A stretch of DNA of 64,000 bases from Idiomarinaceae bacterium HL-53 (GTDB taxonomy: Bacteria > Pseudomonadota > Gammaproteobacteria > Enterobacterales > Alteromonadaceae). The stretch lies in contig LN899469.1 in NCBI GenBank assembly GCA_001458075.1, positions 2,206,659-2,270,658 on the forward strand, given 5' to 3'. This document shows, one piece after another, positions 14,304 to 24,098 of this stretch. Each line of letters starts with the position of its first letter. Position 1 is the first letter of the stretch. Under the pieces are notes generated by a model. That model did no database searches and was not told the DNA's origin. It saw only the letters and a list, made by a program, of their open reading frames with translations. The position numbers and the translations under genes were made by a program.

Positions 14304-14747
14304 TCAAAGCCGACAGTTATCGGTAGGTTTCACAGCAAGAGATTTTTGAATCACAACATCTTGACGCTTTAACAGTTGTTTTAATATCCCAAAACTGATG
14401 CCACAACTTGCTACGCTCAGCAAAATGGCCAGCCCTTCTGAAGTTGGGTTGAGTTGCTGCCCAAGCAGTGCGCCGGCAGACAAAGCAACTAAAGGAACAC
14501 CATAGAGCAAAAACGAGTATTTCATCATGGTTTGCTCCGCCAATAGCAATTCGACGGGTTCACCAATGTGAAATGTTTCGTTAGCAGGAATGCGCACTAA
14601 ACCATTGCGATGCGGTAGTGCCTTGCTCAGCAAGCCCGTTCCGCAATGGTTCTGATGTGCACAACCACTGCAGCCTGATTTAACTTGTGTTCGAATCAAC
14701 ACCTCATGGTCGAAAACCTGCTCTACAACCCCTACTTCTCTAATCAT
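14304..14747 (-). CDS. rseC: SoxR-reducing system / sigma-E regulatory protein RseC
   Basis: RseC is an inner-membrane protein encoded with rpoE; homologues contribute to SoxR reduction and to RNF-type electron transfer. The 147-residue protein has a cysteine cluster CSGCAHQNHC near residues 25-34 and two membrane segments (about 76-94 and 101-120). The start overlaps the end of rseB by eight bases. It is the last gene of rpoE-rseA-rseB-rseC, and a hairpin terminator follows. Confidence 0.92.
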   Translation of the reverse strand: MIREVGVVEQVFDHEVLIRTQVKSGCSGCAHQNHCGTGLLSKALPHRNGLVRIPANETFHIGEPVELLLAEQTMMKYSFLLYGVPLVALSAGALLGQQLNPTSEGLAILLSVASCGISFGILKQLLKRQDVVIQKSLAVKPTDNCRL

Positions 14748-15723
14748 TATCGCTCACTCTCACTACCGATTGCGCGACCGACTCCGCGAGGGTTGCCGGA
14801 ATCTTACCAACGACTGTGACTGAATAATTACTCTGCTCCAGCGATACAACTGAATATAAACTCTGAAACCGCATAGGAAGTGGGCGTTGAACGTCATCAT
14901 TCACGTAAACAGAAAACTGCGTCATTCCATCTGAAAAAAGCATATGGTCGGCGCCCGTGTTCATTGGGCGTAAGTTCACCCGTTGCTCTCGAATTAAACG
15001 AAAGCCACGAGGTAACTCACTGACACGCCATTGAGATGTTTGCTCAATGTCACCATTTGGCGAGGCGTAAGCTGGGAAATCCACGTCCTCAACCGAACGT
15101 TCAAGTTCCTCGATAGGTTGGTCTTGATGCTCAAAATGACTCAGGATAACTTGGCTTAACAGGCTGCCATCAGGCGCATAGGTTTTCACACCAAACAGCA
15201 TTCCAGACGCCCGCTCAACATAAACAGAGTAGCTAAAACGATCCGTTTGGTGAGGAATCAAGCGTAAATGGATGGTAGGAGAGTCCAGCATTCGAACCCC
15301 ACCCGCTAAAAGAATTTCGTAAGACTCTCTTAATCTTTCGATCGACTCATGAATACCTTCAGGCCATGGCCCCACAATGCGTGAACCCGGGGTAGAATAT
15401 GAGGGGCCTGCTGCCGAGAAATAAGAAAGCCGATTGTTCACACGAATAATCGGTTGAGGGGCGCCTTCGAGCTGTTCTAACACTTCAATACTGAGGCTAT
15501 CTCCATGCACTGACTGCAACCAGCGATACATTTGCATGCCAAAAGGATCGGCAGAGACAAAAGTGGCATTGAAATTCATTGTTTGCAGAGAGTTTTGCAT
15601 ACGCTCAAACCAACGTTCTGCTGCCAACTCTTCAGTGCTTGCCGAGCCCTGTGCACGGCTCTCAACCGCTGCTAGTGCGACTGAGAAAAAAACGGCGAGA
15701 ACAATACCTCGAGCGAACTTCAA
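14740..15723 (-). CDS. rseB: sigma-E factor regulatory protein RseB
   Basis: RseB is the periplasmic protein that binds RseA and protects it from DegS; off-pathway LPS or lipoproteins release it. The 327-residue protein has a signal peptide (about 1-24, ending AAVESRA), the MucB/RseB N-terminal domain with MNFNATFVSADPFGMQMYRW, and the C-terminal domain with LPRGFRLIREQ and MLFSDGMTQFSVYV. The start is TTG with GAGGG upstream, 12 bases after rseA. A 15-codon N-terminus with lysine and arginine fits an exported protein. Confidence 0.95.
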   Translation of the reverse strand: MKFARGIVLAVFFSVALAAVESRAQGSASTEELAAERWFERMQNSLQTMNFNATFVSADPFGMQMYRWLQSVHGDSLSIEVLEQLEGAPQPIIRVNNRLSYFSAAGPSYSTPGSRIVGPWPEGIHESIERLRESYEILLAGGVRMLDSPTIHLRLIPHQTDRFSYSVYVERASGMLFGVKTYAPDGSLLSQVILSHFEHQDQPIEELERSVEDVDFPAYASPNGDIEQTSQWRVSELPRGFRLIREQRVNLRPMNTGADHMLFSDGMTQFSVYVNDDVQRPLPMRFQSLYSVVSLEQSNYSVTVVGKIPATLAESVAQSVVRVSDND

Positions 15724-15735
15724 CTTTAAACCCTC

Positions 15736-16353
15736 TTAATTAGGCCTTTCCGCCTCTAAAGTTTCTTCTTCAACGTCTGCTTGTGTTGGATCTCCAACTG
15801 ACTGCCACTGCGTTTGCATTTGATGATGACTCATATAGGTTTGAATTTGTAACCGCATCCGCATGCGCTCAATATCACTCTCGCTATAACCGACTTGCTG
15901 CGGTAATACGGCGTCGTAGCTCACCGGGTTCACACTGCCACCAAACGGACGCGTTTGCAGAACCGGCATGGTGGCTTCTGGCTGTGCCGAGTTTACTTGG
16001 CTCCCATCGTCGACACGTTGGTAATGTTGCACACCAAACACCGTGACCAAGGCGACACTGGCGGCAACGGCAACATTCGCAGCTGGGCGTAACCAAGACT
16101 TCAGCCTTAATGCACGCATTCTTGCGTGACTCGGCGCAATAATCACGGGTTCCTGCGCAACGGCCGCAGCGACCGCTGCAGAAATATCAACAGGACCTGT
16201 ATGCAGGTCACCTTTTAAAAGTGCGCGCGTTGTGTGGAGTCGAGCCCATTTTGTGCGATGTTCTTCGCTTTCCACCAGTGCATCGATACTCTCGGCGCTT
16301 ACTTCAAAATCGTCAGCTAATTCCGAAAGAAACTCGTGTCGATGTTTGGTCAT
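15736..16353 (-). CDS. rseA: anti-sigma-E factor RseA
   Basis: RseA is a single-pass inner-membrane protein whose cytoplasmic domain holds RpoE and whose periplasmic domain binds RseB; regulated proteolysis releases the sigma factor. The N-terminal part (EFLSELADDFEV, then WARLHTTRALLKGD) fits the RseA sigma-binding domain. One membrane segment lies near residues 93-113 (NVAVAASVALVTVFGVQ). I prefer the ATG at 16353, which gives 205 residues, because a GAGG lies nine bases upstream; a TTG five codons earlier overlaps that site. Confidence 0.94.
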   Translation of the reverse strand: MTKHRHEFLSELADDFEVSAESIDALVESEEHRTKWARLHTTRALLKGDLHTGPVDISAAVAAAVAQEPVIIAPSHARMRALRLKSWLRPAANVAVAASVALVTVFGVQHYQRVDDGSQVNSAQPEATMPVLQTRPFGGSVNPVSYDAVLPQQVGYSESDIERMRMRLQIQTYMSHHQMQTQWQSVGDPTQADVEEETLEAERPN

Positions 16354-16370
16354 AATTTCGATCCTCAACT

Positions 16371-16952
16371 CTACTCTTGCGCTAGCAATGGCCGGATACG
16401 CTCGTCAATTGCTTCGCGTGCCCGGAAAATTCTAGAACGAACTGTCCCAATCGGGCAATCCATCGTTTGTGCGATCTCTTCGTACCCCAGCCCATCTAGC
16501 TCTCGCAGAGTAATCGCTTGTTTTAAATCGTCTGGCAAATCGTCAATTGCCTTCATTACAACTTGTTTTAGTTGTTCAGACATCAGGAGATTCTCAGGTG
16601 TCGAAATGTCTCTTAATATCTGGCCTTGCTCCATAAACTCTACATCTTCGATATCTACGTCTGAGCCCATGGGCTTGCGACTTCTAGACACCAAATAATT
16701 CTTCGCTGTATTCACAGCGATTCGATACAACCAGGTATAAAACGCACTTTCGCCCCTAAAGTTCGGTAATGCGCGATACGCTTTAATAAACGTTTCCTGC
16801 GCTACGTCCGGAACATCACCCGGATGTTTAACATACCGAGAAATAAGACTCATAATTTTGTGCTGGTACTTCTTTACCAGCACATCAAAAGCACGTTGAT
16901 CACCTCGCTGTACTCGCTCAACCAGCTGTTGATCAATATCTTGTTCGCTCAT
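16371..16952 (-). CDS. rpoE: RNA polymerase sigma-E factor
   Basis: RpoE directs transcription of envelope-stress genes. From the ATG at 16952 the protein is 193 residues, as expected. Region 2 contains [18 protein letters not shown] and [21 protein letters not shown]; region 4 contains [20 protein letters not shown] and [14 protein letters not shown]. The frame is open for 44 more codons upstream but the family N-terminus is [19 protein letters not shown] sigma-E-type promoter 70-100 bases upstream implies autoregulation. rseA follows 17 bases downstream. Confidence 0.97.
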   Translation of the reverse strand: MSEQDIDQQLVERVQRGDQRAFDVLVKKYQHKIMSLISRYVKHPGDVPDVAQETFIKAYRALPNFRGESAFYTWLYRIAVNTAKNYLVSRSRKPMGSDVDIEDVEFMEQGQILRDISTPENLLMSEQLKQVVMKAIDDLPDDLKQAITLRELDGLGYEEIAQTMDCPIGTVRSRIFRAREAIDERIRPLLAQE

Positions 16953-17025
16953 TAGAGCCCACTTTCTCCTCGGTTTTTGTTCTTTTCCATTCGTTGTCAG
17001 CAGGCTCTTGCCGTTTTCTTTACAG

Positions 17026-17053
17026 TCTAGACAGGCCTTTTTTGGAAAAGTTC
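17026..17053 (-). promoter_or_regulatory. sigma-E-type promoter of rpoE
   Basis: On the minus strand GAACTT (17048-17053) is followed after 16 bases by TCTAGA (17026-17031). This fits the known RpoE consensus (GGAACTT, 16-17 base spacer, TCTRA) except for the first G. It sits upstream of rpoE with a predicted leader of about 65 bases, the position of the autoregulated rpoE promoter in other gammaproteobacteria. The promoter call is from motif and position only. Confidence 0.75.
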
Positions 17054-17130
17054 GCAATTTTTTCTTAATGAGGGGTAAAATCACCTCTCGAATTTGTTTT
17101 CTACATTATCTTATCAAGGTGCGAAGCGCT

Positions 17131-18729
17131 ATGCTCTCTTGCGACGTTTTGATTATCGGCAGCGGTGCTGCTGGACTCTCCCTGGCTTTACAAAAAGCAA
17201 AAACGGCGGATGTTATTGTGCTATCGAAAGGTCCGTTGCAAGAGGGTTCAACTTACTACGCGCAAGGCGGCATTGCTGCGGTCTTCGACGAGAATGATAG
17301 CATTGAATCTCATGTGGAAGACACGCTTATTGCGGGAGCTGGCATTTGTGACCGACAAGTTGTTGAGTTCACAGCCTCCCAAGCAAAGGCGAGCTTGCAA
17401 TGGCTTATTGAACTCGGTGTCGCTTTTGATCAAGAGGCCTCACCCGATGGAAGTGCAAAATACCACTTAAACCGTGAAGGCGGTCATAGTCATCGCCGTA
17501 TTCTCCACGCCGCCGACGCCACGGGCAAAGCAGTGCAAACTACGCTCGTACAGCAGGCGCTTGCCCACCCGCGCATCAAAGTGCTAGAGAACTTCAATGC
17601 TGTTGACCTCATACTCACCAGTGATGCCGCAAGCAAGCGCTGCGTTGGCGCCTATGTCTGGGATCGAATCAACGAGCATGTATTAACGATCGCCGCTAAG
17701 TTCACTGCACTGTGCACAGGTGGTGCGAGCAAGGTGTATCAATACACGTCAAACCCTGATGTAGCGAGTGGTGATGGTATTGCTATGGCTTGGCGCGCGG
17801 GCTGCAGAGTTGCAAACATGGAGTTCAATCAATTTCACCCTACTTGTTTGTACCACGCACAAGCTCACAACTTCCTACTTACAGAAGCACTACGTGGCGA
17901 GGGCGCACTATTAAAACGTCCTGACGGAACACGTTTCATGCCTGAATTTCATGAGGCAGCGGAGCTTGCGCCACGCGACGTAGTGGCCCGCGCTATCGAC
18001 TACGAAATGAAGCGCTTGGGCGCAGATTGTATGTACCTTGATATTTCCCACAAAGAACCAGAGTTCATTAAGCAGCATTTTCCGAACATCTATGAAAAGT
18101 GCTTAAGTTTAGATATCGATATCACGCAACAAGCGATGCCGATCGTACCAGCCGCTCATTACACATGTGGCGGAGTGGTGACTGACCTAAATGCCAAAAC
18201 AGATATTGACGGCTTATATGCAATTGGCGAAGTTGCTTATACGGGCCTGCATGGTGCGAATCGGATGGCAAGTAATTCACTACTGGAATGCGTTGTGTTT
18301 GCGCGCGCAGCCGCTGCTCACATGCAAACACTCATGGATCAAATAGTTACACCTGCTCGCTTGCCTGAATGGGACGAGAGTAAAGTAACCGACTCTGACG
18401 AAGAGGTGATCATTCAGCATAACTGGCATGAACTGCGACTCTTTATGTGGGATTACGTTGGCATTGTAAGAACAGATAAGCGACTCGAGCGCGCCGCACG
18501 ACGTGTGGAATTGTTGCAGCATGAAATTCACGATTACTACTCAAGCTTTCGAGTGAGCAATAACTTGCTCGAGCTTCGTAACCTTGCTCAAGTTGCTGAA
18601 CTCATCATTAAGAGCGCACAACAGCGTAAAGAGAGCCGCGGACTTCATTACACACTTAATCACCCAGATTTATTGGCAAACTCAGGACCTACTTTGCTGA
18701 GCCCTGGAGAAGGTAACTTGCCGCGTTAA
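17131..18729 (+). CDS. nadB: L-aspartate oxidase
   Basis: NadB oxidises L-aspartate to iminoaspartate with FAD, the first step of NAD synthesis. From the ATG at 17131 it is 532 residues. The FAD-binding loop is [16 protein letters not shown] at the N-terminus, followed by [54 protein letters not shown] and [14 protein letters not shown]. The frame is open for 41 codons upstream but these have no conserved sequence, and AAGGTG precedes this ATG. It is divergent from rpoE, the usual arrangement. Confidence 0.97.
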   Translation: MLSCDVLIIGSGAAGLSLALQKAKTADVIVLSKGPLQEGSTYYAQGGIAAVFDENDSIESHVEDTLIAGAGICDRQVVEFTASQAKASLQWLIELGVAFDQEASPDGSAKYHLNREGGHSHRRILHAADATGKAVQTTLVQQALAHPRIKVLENFNAVDLILTSDAASKRCVGAYVWDRINEHVLTIAAKFTALCTGGASKVYQYTSNPDVASGDGIAMAWRAGCRVANMEFNQFHPTCLYHAQAHNFLLTEALRGEGALLKRPDGTRFMPEFHEAAELAPRDVVARAIDYEMKRLGADCMYLDISHKEPEFIKQHFPNIYEKCLSLDIDITQQAMPIVPAAHYTCGGVVTDLNAKTDIDGLYAIGEVAYTGLHGANRMASNSLLECVVFARAAAAHMQTLMDQIVTPARLPEWDESKVTDSDEEVIIQHNWHELRLFMWDYVGIVRTDKRLERAARRVELLQHEIHDYYSSFRVSNNLLELRNLAQVAELIIKSAQQRKESRGLHYTLNHPDLLANSGPTLLSPGEGNLPR

Positions 18730-18733
18730 AAAA

Positions 18734-19141
18734 CTAATGATTTAAATCGTTGGTAATACGACGAAGCCGACACCAAGCGACCACATCAAACTGGTCTCTC
18801 CAGAGAGTAAGCCAAACACGGCGATGGTTTGATTGCCTCACGTTCACCCACACAACAAATGGCGTGCAAAGCGCAGGGCGGCACCATTGCATTGCAACCT
18901 GTGAGTCGACATAAAGTCCAGCGCCATTAGCCGCTATGAGAAACGAGGGAGCACTCGCAACCGCTTTCAAATAATGGTTTGCAAATAGCCAAATTACGAG
19001 TGATAGCCAAGCAAAAACAGACAGCGAATACATGAGCCAACCAAAACTCATGAGCGCAACAAATAAACATATATCAGCGCAACGTATTGCTAATACTGAG
19101 GGTTTACTCTCTAGATGCCAACGTTTTACCGGCGGCTTAAT
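18734..19141 (-). CDS. YgfX-like membrane protein, start codon uncertain
   Basis: This is probably the YgfX (CptA) partner of SdhE: it follows sdhE directly, has two N-terminal membrane segments, and then a soluble tail with RVWLTLWRDQFDVVAWCRLRRI. The only ATG that fits gives 105 residues from 19051. The frame stays open upstream to the sdhE stop and encodes plausible sequence ending in a hydrophobic run. An ATT or CTG start at 19141-19144 would give about 135 residues, the size I recall for YgfX. No ATG, GTG or TTG lies in that extension, so the start is either non-canonical or at 19051. Confidence 0.65.
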   Translation of the reverse strand: MKPPVKRWHLESKPSVLAIRCADICLFVALMSFGWLMYSLSVFAWLSLVIWLFANHYLKAVASAPSFLIAANGAGLYVDSQVAMQWCRPALCTPFVVWVNVRQSNHRRVWLTLWRDQFDVVAWCRLRRITNDLNH

Positions 19142-19413
19142 CAGACCTTTACTCGCTTCAGCATAAACGCCACCATTTCTGCAAGTTCAGGATCTTCGCA
19201 TTTCTGGTGCCCCATAAACCAAGCAAATAAATCCGGATCGTCACAAGTAACTAAACGCCTAAAAATTGCTTGTTGCCGGTCATCGAGTTCGTCATAAGCT
19301 TCTTTCACAAATGGCTCAAACAATACATCGAGCTCAAGCATACCGCGGCGACATGCCCACAGTAGTCGCTTCTTGTCTTTCAATTTTTCTTCAGATTGAC
19401 GAATCAGATCCAT
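19141..19413 (-). CDS. sdhE: FAD assembly factor SdhE
   Basis: SdhE assists covalent attachment of FAD to succinate dehydrogenase (SdhA) and fumarate reductase. The 90-residue protein has the core motif RRGMLELDVLFEPF at residues 23-36, with the RGxxE element needed for flavinylation, and the DDPDLFAWFMGH region near 58-69. The ATG at 19413 has GAGG six bases upstream; the frame is open for 13 more codons before it. It heads the sdhE-ygfX pair and is divergent from ygfZ. Confidence 0.94.
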   Translation of the reverse strand: MDLIRQSEEKLKDKKRLLWACRRGMLELDVLFEPFVKEAYDELDDRQQAIFRRLVTCDDPDLFAWFMGHQKCEDPELAEMVAFMLKRVKV

Positions 19414-19592
19414 GTGTAACCTCGCACTCAAGTTGAAATTAAAGTGTACCAAAAACCACAGCCCCCTGCTCTTTTAATCAACACGGAAAATGCTGAATTC
19501 GTATGGTTAACATTACGCTTCCCTCGCTCATTTATGTTCACCTTCGTTTCAGTTAAACTGTATACACATTTTGTCTTTAAAGGAGCTCAGAG

Positions 19593-20447
19593 GTGGAAGT
19601 AGTTGTTCCTGAACAAACAGTTGTATTTAAGGTGCCGCAGTTAGGGATACTAACCATTAGTGGCCCAGACAGCGAAACCTTTCTTCACGGCCAGCTCACT
19701 TGCGAAGTTCGAAACCTGCAGTCTTCGGGATGGTTTTCTGGTGGTTACTGCAACCCGCAAGGAAAACTCATCAGTAATTTCCACGCGAAAAAGCAGCAAG
19801 ACACCTTCTTCTTGGTATTAGAAAGTGCACTCCTAGAGAGCACCCTCACTCAGTTGAAGAAATATGCCGTATTTAGCAAAGTAGAAATTCATGATCGAAG
19901 TTCAAGCTATGAACTTATCGCGCATTGGGGCCAGCAACTTAATGAAACAGAGTCAGAAAATTTGTTGCATCCGACACTTGCGCTAACACTTCAAGACGCG
20001 ACTGATACGGAGATTACGTTGGTCAATAGCCCAAACCTCTGGCAACAAGCGACCTTCGCCATTGGGTGGTTTAGCGTTCCGCTTGAACTCAGCCAAGAAC
20101 ATCTACCGCAGGTTTTTAATCTAGACCTGCAGGCTGGAATTAGCTTCAAAAAGGGTTGCTACATTGGCCAAGAGCCAATCGCACGTATGCATTACAGAGG
20201 ACAAACAAAGCGACGTGCCGCTCGCTTTATCGGCCAAGCACACGATTTACCTTCCGTAAACAACACACTTTTATTAAAAGTTGGCGAAAACTGGCGCCGT
20301 GCGGGTGCGATTCTGAGTGCAGTGCGTTATGATGGCGAAGTCGTTGCGTTAGTCGCGCTCGCTTCTGTCGACATCGAAGAAGCAGCAGAGTTTCGCATAG
20401 AGGGGCAGGACGACAGCCAATTCACCCACTGCCCACTTAAAACTTGA
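19593..20447 (+). CDS. ygfZ: folate-binding Fe-S cluster repair protein YgfZ
   Basis: YgfZ is a GcvT-like folate-binding protein that supports assembly or repair of Fe-S clusters such as that of MiaB. The 284-residue protein has TISGPDSETFLHGQLTCEV at about residues 21-39 and the diagnostic FKKGCYIGQEPIARMHYRG with its conserved Cys. The start is GTG preceded by AAAGGAG at good spacing. It is divergent from sdhE and overlaps by four bases a longer reading of the following isomerase gene. Confidence 0.94.
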   Translation: MEVVVPEQTVVFKVPQLGILTISGPDSETFLHGQLTCEVRNLQSSGWFSGGYCNPQGKLISNFHAKKQQDTFFLVLESALLESTLTQLKKYAVFSKVEIHDRSSSYELIAHWGQQLNETESENLLHPTLALTLQDATDTEITLVNSPNLWQQATFAIGWFSVPLELSQEHLPQVFNLDLQAGISFKKGCYIGQEPIARMHYRGQTKRRAARFIGQAHDLPSVNNTLLLKVGENWRRAGAILSAVRYDGEVVALVALASVDIEEAAEFRIEGQDDSQFTHCPLKT

Positions 20448-20461
20448 ATGGAAAAGAATTC

Positions 20462-20947
20462 ATGAGTGACAAAATCAGCCAAGACAAAGCCGTGACCATT
20501 CACTATGCCGTGAAGAGCCCAAGTGGAGATGTTTTAGACCAGTCTTCAGATGAGCGTCCGCTTGCATTCATTTTCGGTCGTGGCATGCTAATTCCAGGTT
20601 TGGAAAAGGCGTTAGACGGCAAAGCCGCAGGTGATGAGTTAAGTACCGTAGTTCCTGCCGCAGAAGCATACGGCGAGCGTCACGACGGTTTGATTCAAAC
20701 CGTACCGAAAAACTTATTTGGTGAGCAAGAAATAACACCGGGTATGCAGTTCCGCGCAACAACAGATAACGGCGAGCAGTCTGTTGTAGTAGTTGACGTG
20801 AGCGACACTGAAGTGACTGTTGACGGCAACCACCCTCTTGCGGGTATGGATTTGTCGTTTGATGTGAAAGTGATTGATGTTCGTGACGCAACTGCTGAAG
20901 AACTTGATCATGGTCATATTCATGGTCCGGGCGGCGTCGACCACTAA
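20462..20947 (+). CDS. SlyD-type FKBP peptidyl-prolyl isomerase
   Basis: This is a cytoplasmic FKBP isomerase and chaperone. The 161-residue protein has the split FKBP domain (VTIHYAVKSPSGDVLDQS, RPLAFIFGRGMLIPGLEKALDG and later NHPLAGMDLSFDVKVIDV). Between these parts lies the insert-in-flap chaperone domain (about 70-125, FGEQEITPGMQF). The tail HGHIHGPGGVDH is a short His-containing version of the SlyD metal-binding tail. I chose the ATG at 20462; a longer reading adds six codons. A strong terminator follows. It could equally be annotated FkpB-like. Confidence 0.9.
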   Translation: MSDKISQDKAVTIHYAVKSPSGDVLDQSSDERPLAFIFGRGMLIPGLEKALDGKAAGDELSTVVPAAEAYGERHDGLIQTVPKNLFGEQEITPGMQFRATTDNGEQSVVVVDVSDTEVTVDGNHPLAGMDLSFDVKVIDVRDATAEELDHGHIHGPGGVDH

Positions 20948-20970
20948 TCGACGAGCTCAGAGTAAAATAG

Positions 20971-20998
20971 AAATGGCGTGCTAAACACGCCATTTTTT
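20971..20998 (+). terminator. rho-independent terminator after the FKBP gene
   Basis: A 10-base stem AAATGGCGTG / CACGCCATTT (20971-20980 and 20986-20995) with loop CTAAA is followed by a T run. It lies between two convergent genes; on the other strand the tract after the stem is less uniform (CTATTTTA), so it may work weakly for the RND gene as well. Confidence 0.85.
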
Positions 20999-21023
20999 TA
21001 TCTGCATTCCAACGGGCTCAACC

Positions 21024-24000
21024 TTAGGCTGCTGCCTCTTTGGTTGCACGAGTTTTCGCTAAAACCATGTAAATCGCCGGCACTACAAACAAGGTGAAGA
21101 GCGTTCCAATGGTCATTCCCGCCGCAATAATCAAACCCATTGCAAAACGAGATGCGGCACCCGGACCACTCGCAATCAATAACGGCAACATAGCAAGCAC
21201 AGTTGCAGCCGTTGTCATTAAAATTGGGCGCAAACGAATAGCAGCCGCTTCTTCAATTGCTTCGCGCTTCGATTTCCCTTCTTCTTGGAGCTTGTTGGCG
21301 AACTCGACAATCAAGATACCATGTTTGGCGATCAAGCCGATGAGTGTAACTAATCCAACTTGCGTATAGATATTCAGCGTAGTTAATCCTAGACTCACGA
21401 AAATAAGCGCCCCACAAATACTCATAGGTACGGTCACCAATACAATAATTGAGTCTCTGAATGACTCGAACTGAGCCGCTAACACTAAGAAAATAATAAC
21501 CAAAGCAAAGAAGAATGTAACCACCAACTGTTGCCCTTCCGACTTGAACTGTCGTGATTGTCCTGCGTAGTCGATGACGACACCGTCGGGTAATCTTTCA
21601 GCCGCGGAAGTCTCCAAAATGCTTAACGCTTCACCTAAAGTGACACCGGGCCGTGGAATCCCTGAAATCGTTACTGAGTTGAGCTGTTGGAAACGATTCA
21701 ACTGCTGTGGCTGCACCGAACTCTCAAGCGTTACTAAGGTGTCTAGCGGAATCAATTCTCCAGCTTGGTTTCGCGTGTAAAAGTTCTTCAATTGCTCCGC
21801 GGTGAGGCGTTCACTGCGTTGCACTTGCGGAATTACTCGATAAGAACGATTTTCTAGCGCAAAACGCCCCGCATACGCACCCGCCATTAACGAGCCCACG
21901 TCAGCGGATAATTGCGCCATATCAACACCCATCAATGACGCTTTTTCTCGATCAATCAAGATAGTCTCACGCGGTCTATCGATACTTAAATCGGTATCTA
22001 ACATGATAAACCGGCCCTGACTCATGGCATCTTGAATAATTTGCCCCGCAACCTCTTGTAGATTCTCAAGAGGTTGCGTTGAACTCACCACAAACTCAAC
22101 GGGTAGTCCACCACCGGGGCTCGGAAGTGAAGGCGGCACCAATGCAAATATTTGCAAACCGGGAACCTTGTCGATAAAGGGTTGTATAGACTGGTCAAGC
22201 ACTTCTTGCGTAGTCCGCTCTCGCTCATCCCATGCTTTGAAGCCAAGCCCCGTACCTGCGCTATTCGGTCCCATCATGCCATTAATAACGAAAGCCATTT
22301 CAATTTCATCAATGTCGCTTTGCAACTTCGCAAATTGATCCGTGTTTTGCTCAACATAATCTAAGGTGGCAAAGCTATCCGCTTCACTGATCATGAACAC
22401 AAAACCTAAATCTTCTGCAGGCTCAAGCTCTGAACTACTTGTCATAAACAAGAAGTAACATGAGATAAGGATAAGAATACCAAATACAACCGGTACAGAT
22501 TTGGTTTCTAACGTACCGTGCAATCGACGTTGGTAGCGTTCTTTAAGCCCTGCAAACCGCTCATTGAGCCATTTCTCAAACTTTGGTTGCTTCGAGCCGT
22601 CTCTCCGTGACCGCAACATACGCGAACACATCATTGGTGATAACGTAAGTGCCACAACTCCAGAAAGTACGACCGTTGCCGCCAATGTAAAGGCAAATTC
22701 TACGAACAAAGTGCCGGTCAGTCCGCCAATAAAACCAATAGGTACAAATACAGCCACCAACGTGGTCGACATTACGATGACTGGACCCGCTAATTGTCGA
22801 GCACCAATAAGTGCCGCTTCCATTCGTGACTTACCCTCTTCGACAAGCCGTTGAATGTTTTCGAGCATGATGATTGCGTCGTCTACCACAATACCGATCG
22901 CAAGCACCATGGCGAGCAGTGTGAGCAAGTTAATTGAAAAGCCCAACGCGAGCATGAGGAAAAACGTACCAATTAACGACAACGGTACGGCGACTGCAGG
23001 AATAATAACTGAGCGCAGCGAACCTAAAAATGCATAAATCACAACGAGCACGATGATGAGCGCGAGCACGATGGTTTCCACCACCTCGTAAATTGCGTTT
23101 TCAATGTACTCGGTCGAGTCGTACGACACACTTGCACTCAAACCTTCTGGCAATTGCGGGATAATATCTGCATCCCAAACATCTCTCACCTCCGCAATCA
23201 CATCAAGTGCGTTCGCATCAGGCGCAATTTCAATTCCAATAAAGGTCGCTTTTTGGCCGTTATAGCGCGCTGACGCATTGTAGTTCTCTGCGCCCAACTC
23301 AACTTCAGCAATATCGGCTAAACGCACCACAGCGTCTGCATCAGAGCGAACGATCAGTGATTCGAAATCTTCTACTGAACGCAGATCTGTATCTGCTGTT
23401 ACATCAACCGCAACGCGCTGCCCTTTCGTACGACCGACCGCAGAAAGCACATTATTACGAGCGAGCGCAGACATCACTTCTGACCCGGTCACGTTCATTG
23501 CCGCCATACGCCCAGAATCCAGCCAAATGCGCATCGCAAAGGTTTCGCCACCCAGAATTTGCGCACGCTGTACGCCCGAGATGGTCGCCAATTTAGGTTC
23601 GACCACGCGCACTAAGTAATCTGTGATTTGGTTGCCGTCTAAAATATCGCTGTAAAACGACAAATACATGGCCGCTACGTCTTGCCCGATATTCAGGGTC
23701 ACAACAGGCTCTTCGGCATTCTCCGGTAAATCGCTGCGCATTTTATTCACCTGCGCGGCAATTTGGGTGAGTGCGTCGTTCGGGTCGTAATCAAGGCGAA
23801 GAAATGCCTGAATTGTACTCACCCCTGCTGAGGATGAAGAAACGATGTAATCAATCCCCTCAGCAGCAGCAATTTCGCGCTCTAATGGCGTCGTAATAAA
23901 GCCTTGGACCAAATCTGCATCAGCACCAATATAAGCAGTACTCACCGTGACGGCTGCATTCTGAATTTCTGGAAACTGGCGCACGTTCAGGTCGAGCATT

Positions 24001-24083
24001 GCGCGCAAGCCAACCAGGAGCATAAGTAAGCTAATAACCGTAGCAAGGACCGGTTTACGAATAAATATATCGGTAAATTTCAT
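21024..24083 (-). CDS. RND-family (HAE1) multidrug efflux transporter
   Basis: This is the inner-membrane proton-driven pump of a tripartite efflux system. The 1019-residue protein begins FTDIFIRKPVLATVISLLM, the typical first membrane segment. It has two large periplasmic loops and 12 expected membrane segments. Proton-relay acids are in the segment IGIVVDDAIIMLENI. Conserved signatures include SSSSAGVSTIQAFLRLDYD and LIGLIAKHGILIVEFANKLQ near the C-terminus. The adaptor gene lies 15 bases upstream, but no outer-membrane channel gene is adjacent, so it may use a shared TolC. Substrates cannot be told from sequence. Confidence 0.94.
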   Translation of the reverse strand: MKFTDIFIRKPVLATVISLLMLLVGLRAMLDLNVRQFPEIQNAAVTVSTAYIGADADLVQGFITTPLEREIAAAEGIDYIVSSSSAGVSTIQAFLRLDYDPNDALTQIAAQVNKMRSDLPENAEEPVVTLNIGQDVAAMYLSFYSDILDGNQITDYLVRVVEPKLATISGVQRAQILGGETFAMRIWLDSGRMAAMNVTGSEVMSALARNNVLSAVGRTKGQRVAVDVTADTDLRSVEDFESLIVRSDADAVVRLADIAEVELGAENYNASARYNGQKATFIGIEIAPDANALDVIAEVRDVWDADIIPQLPEGLSASVSYDSTEYIENAIYEVVETIVLALIIVLVVIYAFLGSLRSVIIPAVAVPLSLIGTFFLMLALGFSINLLTLLAMVLAIGIVVDDAIIMLENIQRLVEEGKSRMEAALIGARQLAGPVIVMSTTLVAVFVPIGFIGGLTGTLFVEFAFTLAATVVLSGVVALTLSPMMCSRMLRSRRDGSKQPKFEKWLNERFAGLKERYQRRLHGTLETKSVPVVFGILILISCYFLFMTSSSELEPAEDLGFVFMISEADSFATLDYVEQNTDQFAKLQSDIDEIEMAFVINGMMGPNSAGTGLGFKAWDERERTTQEVLDQSIQPFIDKVPGLQIFALVPPSLPSPGGGLPVEFVVSSTQPLENLQEVAGQIIQDAMSQGRFIMLDTDLSIDRPRETILIDREKASLMGVDMAQLSADVGSLMAGAYAGRFALENRSYRVIPQVQRSERLTAEQLKNFYTRNQAGELIPLDTLVTLESSVQPQQLNRFQQLNSVTISGIPRPGVTLGEALSILETSAAERLPDGVVIDYAGQSRQFKSEGQQLVVTFFFALVIIFLVLAAQFESFRDSIIVLVTVPMSICGALIFVSLGLTTLNIYTQVGLVTLIGLIAKHGILIVEFANKLQEEGKSKREAIEEAAAIRLRPILMTTAATVLAMLPLLIASGPGAASRFAMGLIIAAGMTIGTLFTLFVVPAIYMVLAKTRATKEAAA

Positions 24084-24098
24084 AGTAAAGCTAAACCC

